Source of the DNA: an uncultured Pelagibacteraceae bacterium
Lineage (GTDB): Bacteria; Pseudomonadota; Alphaproteobacteria; Pelagibacterales; Pelagibacteraceae
DNA: 64,000 nucleotides
Reading direction: 5' to 3'
Assembly: GCA_902575835.1 (NCBI GenBank)
Contig: CACGSX010000001.1
Coordinates: 1-64,000, forward strand
This document shows positions 60,431 to 64,000 of the stretch, piece after piece; position 1 is the stretch's first letter, and every line of letters starts with the position of its first letter. Below the pieces are notes generated by a model, which searched no databases, was not told the origin of the DNA, and was given only the letters and a program-made list of their open reading frames with translations. A program made the translations under genes and the position numbers.

Positions 60431-61362
60431 TATTTTATTCTTGAAGCAATGTATTCTTTAATTGTTGGATTATAATATTGAAAACAATCAGCCTGGTTCA
60501 TTTCATGACCTGGATTTTTCTGAGCTGAGATTTTTTTTTGCCAATCAACTCCTTTAACAACACAAGATTTTCCTTTAATTTTATAATCTTCAGAAATAAC
60601 AATTCTTTTAACTCCTGGAACTTCCTCTAGCCAGTCAGATAACAATCCCTCCCATTTATCCTTCGGGTGAGTGAAAGCTAAAACAGAAACATTATCAGAT
60701 TGTTTAATATTATTAATTATTCTTGCTCTTAATTCAGCAGGGCCTGGGTATTTTTTAGCAAATTTTTCTAATGCCTTTTCTGGGCCTACTTTTTTTACTT
60801 TATAAGTTTTAGAAAGCTTACCAAAACAAGCTTGCATATATGATATGCCCCCGCCTACTTTTTCTGGGTAAGCTGATAACAACATTAGAGTTAATAGACC
60901 CCCACATGAATGACCTGATATGATAATTTGTTTTCTTGGAACTCCAATACTTATAAATTTTTCAACTAATTCTAAATTTTTTTCAATCCTTTTGTCTAAC
61001 TTATGTTTACCCACATAAGGAGTTTTGGACTTCCACCAATGTTTTTTTAATGACATATCACCTGCAAAATCATTTGAGCAGAAATTATAAACCATAATTT
61101 TTTTACCATTAATTTCCTCATCAACTAATGAAGCTTGATTTCTTATTTGATTTACCCAAATACATTCATTCTTGTGTGCTTTATCATTTGAATTTTGACC
61201 ATGATTATAAATAATTATAATTTTGTTTTTTGGATCTTTTACGTCCATACCCTCCTCTACTGAAGCTGATTTAGTAAAAAATCCACTTTTTAAAATTTTA
61301 CCGTTAGCGTAAGCGTAAGTAGAAATAATAAAAAATAGTACAATTAAAAATAGTTTCTTCAT
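60430..61362 (-). CDS. secreted alpha/beta-hydrolase fold protein of unknown specificity
   Basis: Signal peptide; IIIIYNHGQNS; IIISGHSCGGLLTLML (GxSxG). Confidence 0.7.
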   Translation of the reverse strand: MKKLFLIVLFFIISTYAYANGKILKSGFFTKSASVEEGMDVKDPKNKIIIIYNHGQNSNDKAHKNECIWVNQIRNQASLVDEEINGKKIMVYNFCSNDFAGDMSLKKHWWKSKTPYVGKHKLDKRIEKNLELVEKFISIGVPRKQIIISGHSCGGLLTLMLLSAYPEKVGGGISYMQACFGKLSKTYKVKKVGPEKALEKFAKKYPGPAELRARIINNIKQSDNVSVLAFTHPKDKWEGLLSDWLEEVPGVKRIVISEDYKIKGKSCVVKGVDWQKKISAQKNPGHEMNQADCFQYYNPTIKEYIASRIK

Positions 61363-62231
61363 TTATTTAAAACCCTCCCTGCAATCGTTTTTAATTTATC
61401 TTTGGTTTTTTGTGTTCTTTTTTCTGAAGCTGTAATTATTGCTACATCTAAGCAATTATTAGTTGGATCATTTGGATCAATGTGATTTTCAAAATTCTCT
61501 ATCAAATTTTTAATCATATTTTTAGCTTTTGCTGCATTATCTAAAAGTACTTTTATTACTTGTTGAACATCAACATTCTCGTGATCTGGATGCCAACAAT
61601 CATAATCTGTTACCATCGATACTGAAGCATATCTGATTTCAGCTTCTCTTGCTAGTTTAGCTTCTGGCATATTTGTCATTCCAATAACATCTGCTTTCCA
61701 TGATCTATATAGGTTTGACTCTGCTAATGTAGAAAATTGTGGACCTTCCATTACAACATAAGTTCCACCTCTTTGATAAGGAATATTCTCTTTTTTTATA
61801 GCATCTTCGCAAGCATTCATTAGCCCATTTGAAGTAGGGTGTGCCATTGATACATGCGCAACAATTTCATCATCGAAAAAAGTTTTGTTTCTTGCAAAAG
61901 TTCTATCAATGAATTGATCAACGATAACAAATTTACCTGGGGGCAAATCTTCTTTTAAAGATCCAACGGCTGAAACAGAAACTATGTCAGTGATACCTAG
62001 TTGTTTAAGTGCATCAATATTGGCTCTAAAATTTATTTTTGAAGGAGAAATGAAATGACCTTTTCCGTGTCTTGGAAGAAAATAAATTTCTTTATTATTA
62101 TATATTGCCTTTAATATTAAATCTGAGGGTTTTCCCCATGGAGTGTTTAAATCTAAAGTTTCTCTATCTTTAAACTCTTCAACATCATATAGCCCACTTC
62201 CACCAATAATTGCTAATTTATTATTTGCCAT
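61359..62231 (-). CDS. mtnP: S-methyl-5'-thioadenosine phosphorylase
   Basis: LAIIGGSGLYDVEEF; FLPRHGKGHFISPSKINFRANI; VVMEGPQFSTLAESNLYRSWKADVIGMTNMPEAKLAREAEI; DYDCWHPDHENVDV. Confidence 0.94.
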   Translation of the reverse strand: MANNKLAIIGGSGLYDVEEFKDRETLDLNTPWGKPSDLILKAIYNNKEIYFLPRHGKGHFISPSKINFRANIDALKQLGITDIVSVSAVGSLKEDLPPGKFVIVDQFIDRTFARNKTFFDDEIVAHVSMAHPTSNGLMNACEDAIKKENIPYQRGGTYVVMEGPQFSTLAESNLYRSWKADVIGMTNMPEAKLAREAEIRYASVSMVTDYDCWHPDHENVDVQQVIKVLLDNAAKAKNMIKNLIENFENHIDPNDPTNNCLDVAIITASEKRTQKTKDKLKTIAGRVLNK

Positions 62232-62259
62232 AATACAATTTAGATTATAATTAAGTTTT

Positions 62260-62787
62260 ATGGATTTAAAAGAACATATTAGGTCAATTCAAGACTATCC
62301 TAAAAAGGGAATTTTATTTAGAGACATCACAACACTTATTAAAAATGAAAAGGCATTCAAAGAATGTATTAACCAAATTGTTGAAAGATCAAAAAAATTC
62401 CAGTTTGATAAAATTGCAGCTGTAGAATCTAGAGGCTTTGTTTTTGCATCAGCTATTTCTTATATACTTGATAAACCATTCATAATGTTGAGAAAGAAAA
62501 ATAAACTACCTGCTGATGTTCATTCAGTAGACTTTGAGCTTGAGTATGGAACTGCCACAATAGAAGTTCATAAAGACTCATTCGATGAGGGTAACAAAGT
62601 CTTAATAATAGACGATTTAATTGCTACTGGCGGCACTGCAGAAGCAGCTGCTAAATTAATAGAAATATCAAAAAGTAAAGTAGCTGGATTTATATTTGTA
62701 ATAAATCTTTTTGATTTAGGTGGTACAGATAATCTAGTTAAAAAGGGATATTCTGTTGAAAATCTTTTAGATTTTCCAGGCCATTAA
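62260..62787 (+). CDS. apt: adenine phosphoribosyltransferase
   Basis: IRSIQDYPKKGILFRDITTLIKN; AVESRGFVFASAISYIL; VLIIDDLIATGGTAEAAAKLI. Confidence 0.95.
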   Translation: MDLKEHIRSIQDYPKKGILFRDITTLIKNEKAFKECINQIVERSKKFQFDKIAAVESRGFVFASAISYILDKPFIMLRKKNKLPADVHSVDFELEYGTATIEVHKDSFDEGNKVLIIDDLIATGGTAEAAAKLIEISKSKVAGFIFVINLFDLGGTDNLVKKGYSVENLLDFPGH

Positions 62788-63650
62788 TTTGCAGACATTA
62801 TTGCTTGAAAAGGTCCACTACCAATAAATAATTTATTACTACCACCATTAACAAGGTGCATTCCCTCACCCACATTAAATGTCATACTTATAGAAGTAGT
62901 ATCTGCTGTCACGACTACTGGATTTGCAAATGTTACTAAACCTTCTAGTTTATCAACTTCAGCCGCATTTGCTGCTCTATGTTCATTAGTGTCAACTAAA
63001 TATCCAGCAATATCCGCTGTAGTTCCATTAATATTTTCAGCTTCAGCTTTTGATAGAAAAGCGTCTCCTACTCCAGCAAAATGTTTTAAGGTTTCTACAA
63101 ATTTTCCTGGAGTGATAGTACTTGAGCCACAAACTGAACTATTAGTATGAGTGCTAGCTTGTGCATGTGTTCCTGAACCAGCTACAGTTCCACAAAAAAC
63201 TCCTGTGCCTCCTGTCATGCCAGTCATTGATGCACTGAGCTCACCTGCCCAAGTTATACCAAAAGTATTATCCATATAAGCGTATCCATGAGTATAAGTC
63301 CCTGCTGGAGGTCTTGTATAAGTTCCATCTAAAACTATTTCTGCTCCTTGAGTTACAGACGCAGTTGCTCCGCTTGAATTATTAAAAATTTGTGTGCATG
63401 GAGTTAAAACAACTGTAGATGACGTGGTAGCTTCTGTTGGAGCACTTGTACATAAATATATTTTATAAATTACTACTTCATAAAGAGTTGGAGCTTCATC
63501 GCATCCATCATCAATAAAATCAGCACCATCACCACTTGCCTTTGCCACAACTCCACTATTAACTGTGCATGCCTTTGCTTGGTTAGAATTTACTATCTCA
63601 AAAACAAAGAATAATGATAAAACTAAAAATAAATATTTAATATTTTTCAT
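62784..63650 (-). CDS. secreted Thr/Ser/Gly/Ala-rich protein of unknown function
   Basis: Signal peptide MKNIKYLFLVLSLFFVFEIVNSNQAKA; several Cys residues; no family recognised. Confidence 0.65.
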   Translation of the reverse strand: MKNIKYLFLVLSLFFVFEIVNSNQAKACTVNSGVVAKASGDGADFIDDGCDEAPTLYEVVIYKIYLCTSAPTEATTSSTVVLTPCTQIFNNSSGATASVTQGAEIVLDGTYTRPPAGTYTHGYAYMDNTFGITWAGELSASMTGMTGGTGVFCGTVAGSGTHAQASTHTNSSVCGSSTITPGKFVETLKHFAGVGDAFLSKAEAENINGTTADIAGYLVDTNEHRAANAAEVDKLEGLVTFANPVVVTADTTSISMTFNVGEGMHLVNGGSNKLFIGSGPFQAIMSAN

Positions 63651-64000
63651 TTAAAATCCTCCTGCTTTAACTGTAAAACCTGCTCCTTTTTTCTTTATGA
63701 TATTTTCTCTTCTAACCTTTTCGTAAATTCTATCTTTCATGGAAATTCTTTCAAAGGCCTCACTACTAAATAAAGATGTACCAGGATTTTTTATACTATT
63801 GCTATATCTAAGATTAATAAAACTTTGATCATTGTGATGATCGTAATCAGTGTGACCAATTTCAAATGATAATCCAGAATTCGGTACTTTAAATAGTGTG
63901 GAGAATTCTAAACCCTGAAAATCATTTCCACCAGGAACTTCAAAATCGAAAGCTTTCAAATAAGCTTTCATAGATGGTATGTATGGAAGATGTGCACCTA
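63651..64000 (-). CDS. C-terminal part of an outer-membrane beta-barrel protein (inverse-autotransporter-like); 5' end beyond window
   Basis: Frame stays open upstream of the track ATG to the window edge (...GAHLPYIPSMKAYLKAFDFEVPGG); alternating strands, FERISMKDRIYEKVRRENIIKK terminal motif. Confidence 0.5.
   Translation of the reverse strand, partial: GAHLPYIPSMKAYLKAFDFEVPGGNDFQGLEFSTLFKVPNSGLSFEIGHTDYDHHNDQSFINLRYSNSIKNPGTSLFSSEAFERISMKDRIYEKVRRENIIKKKGAGFTVKAGGF

Noticed and set aside
1-64000. CRISPR arrays, prophage, transposons, restriction or toxin-antitoxin systems
   Set aside because: No direct-repeat array, integrase, transposase or recognisable defence gene seen on either strand.

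Overview
Compact AT-rich, gene-dense window with short or overlapping gene boundaries. Gene content and streamlining resemble a SAR11 / Candidatus Pelagibacter-type alphaproteobacterium (inference; no search was run). Most of the window is core metabolism: purBCSQL-bolA-grxD, rpsD, cimA, cysS, nadE, class II DAHP synthase, glmS, prpDBC, nrdAB, a malonyl-CoA decarboxylase/TRAP/CoA-transferase group, a tctCBA transporter, an amino-acid ABC transporter, and a polyamine/methylthioadenosine salvage block. I found no rRNA, tRNA, CRISPR, prophage or transposase, and no classical transcription-factor gene. Main points for a second look: (1) a SpeD-SpeE fusion next to an aldolase-dehydrogenase fusion plus mtnA, mtnP and apt, which suggests a DHAP-shunt-like fate for methylthioadenosine; (2) terminator-like or stable hairpins at the binding-protein/membrane-subunit junction of all three binding-protein transporters, two of them overlapping or abutting the downstream translation start; (3) frameshifts in purB (inside the fumarate-lyase signature) and in a DUF1330 gene; (4) a GlmU-like protein with only the acetyltransferase half; (5) tandem NrdR-like boxes 31 bp apart upstream of nrdA; (6) a reduced Anbu/ATP-grasp locus; (7) a GC-rich, tRNA-3'-end-like element at a convergent gene junction.
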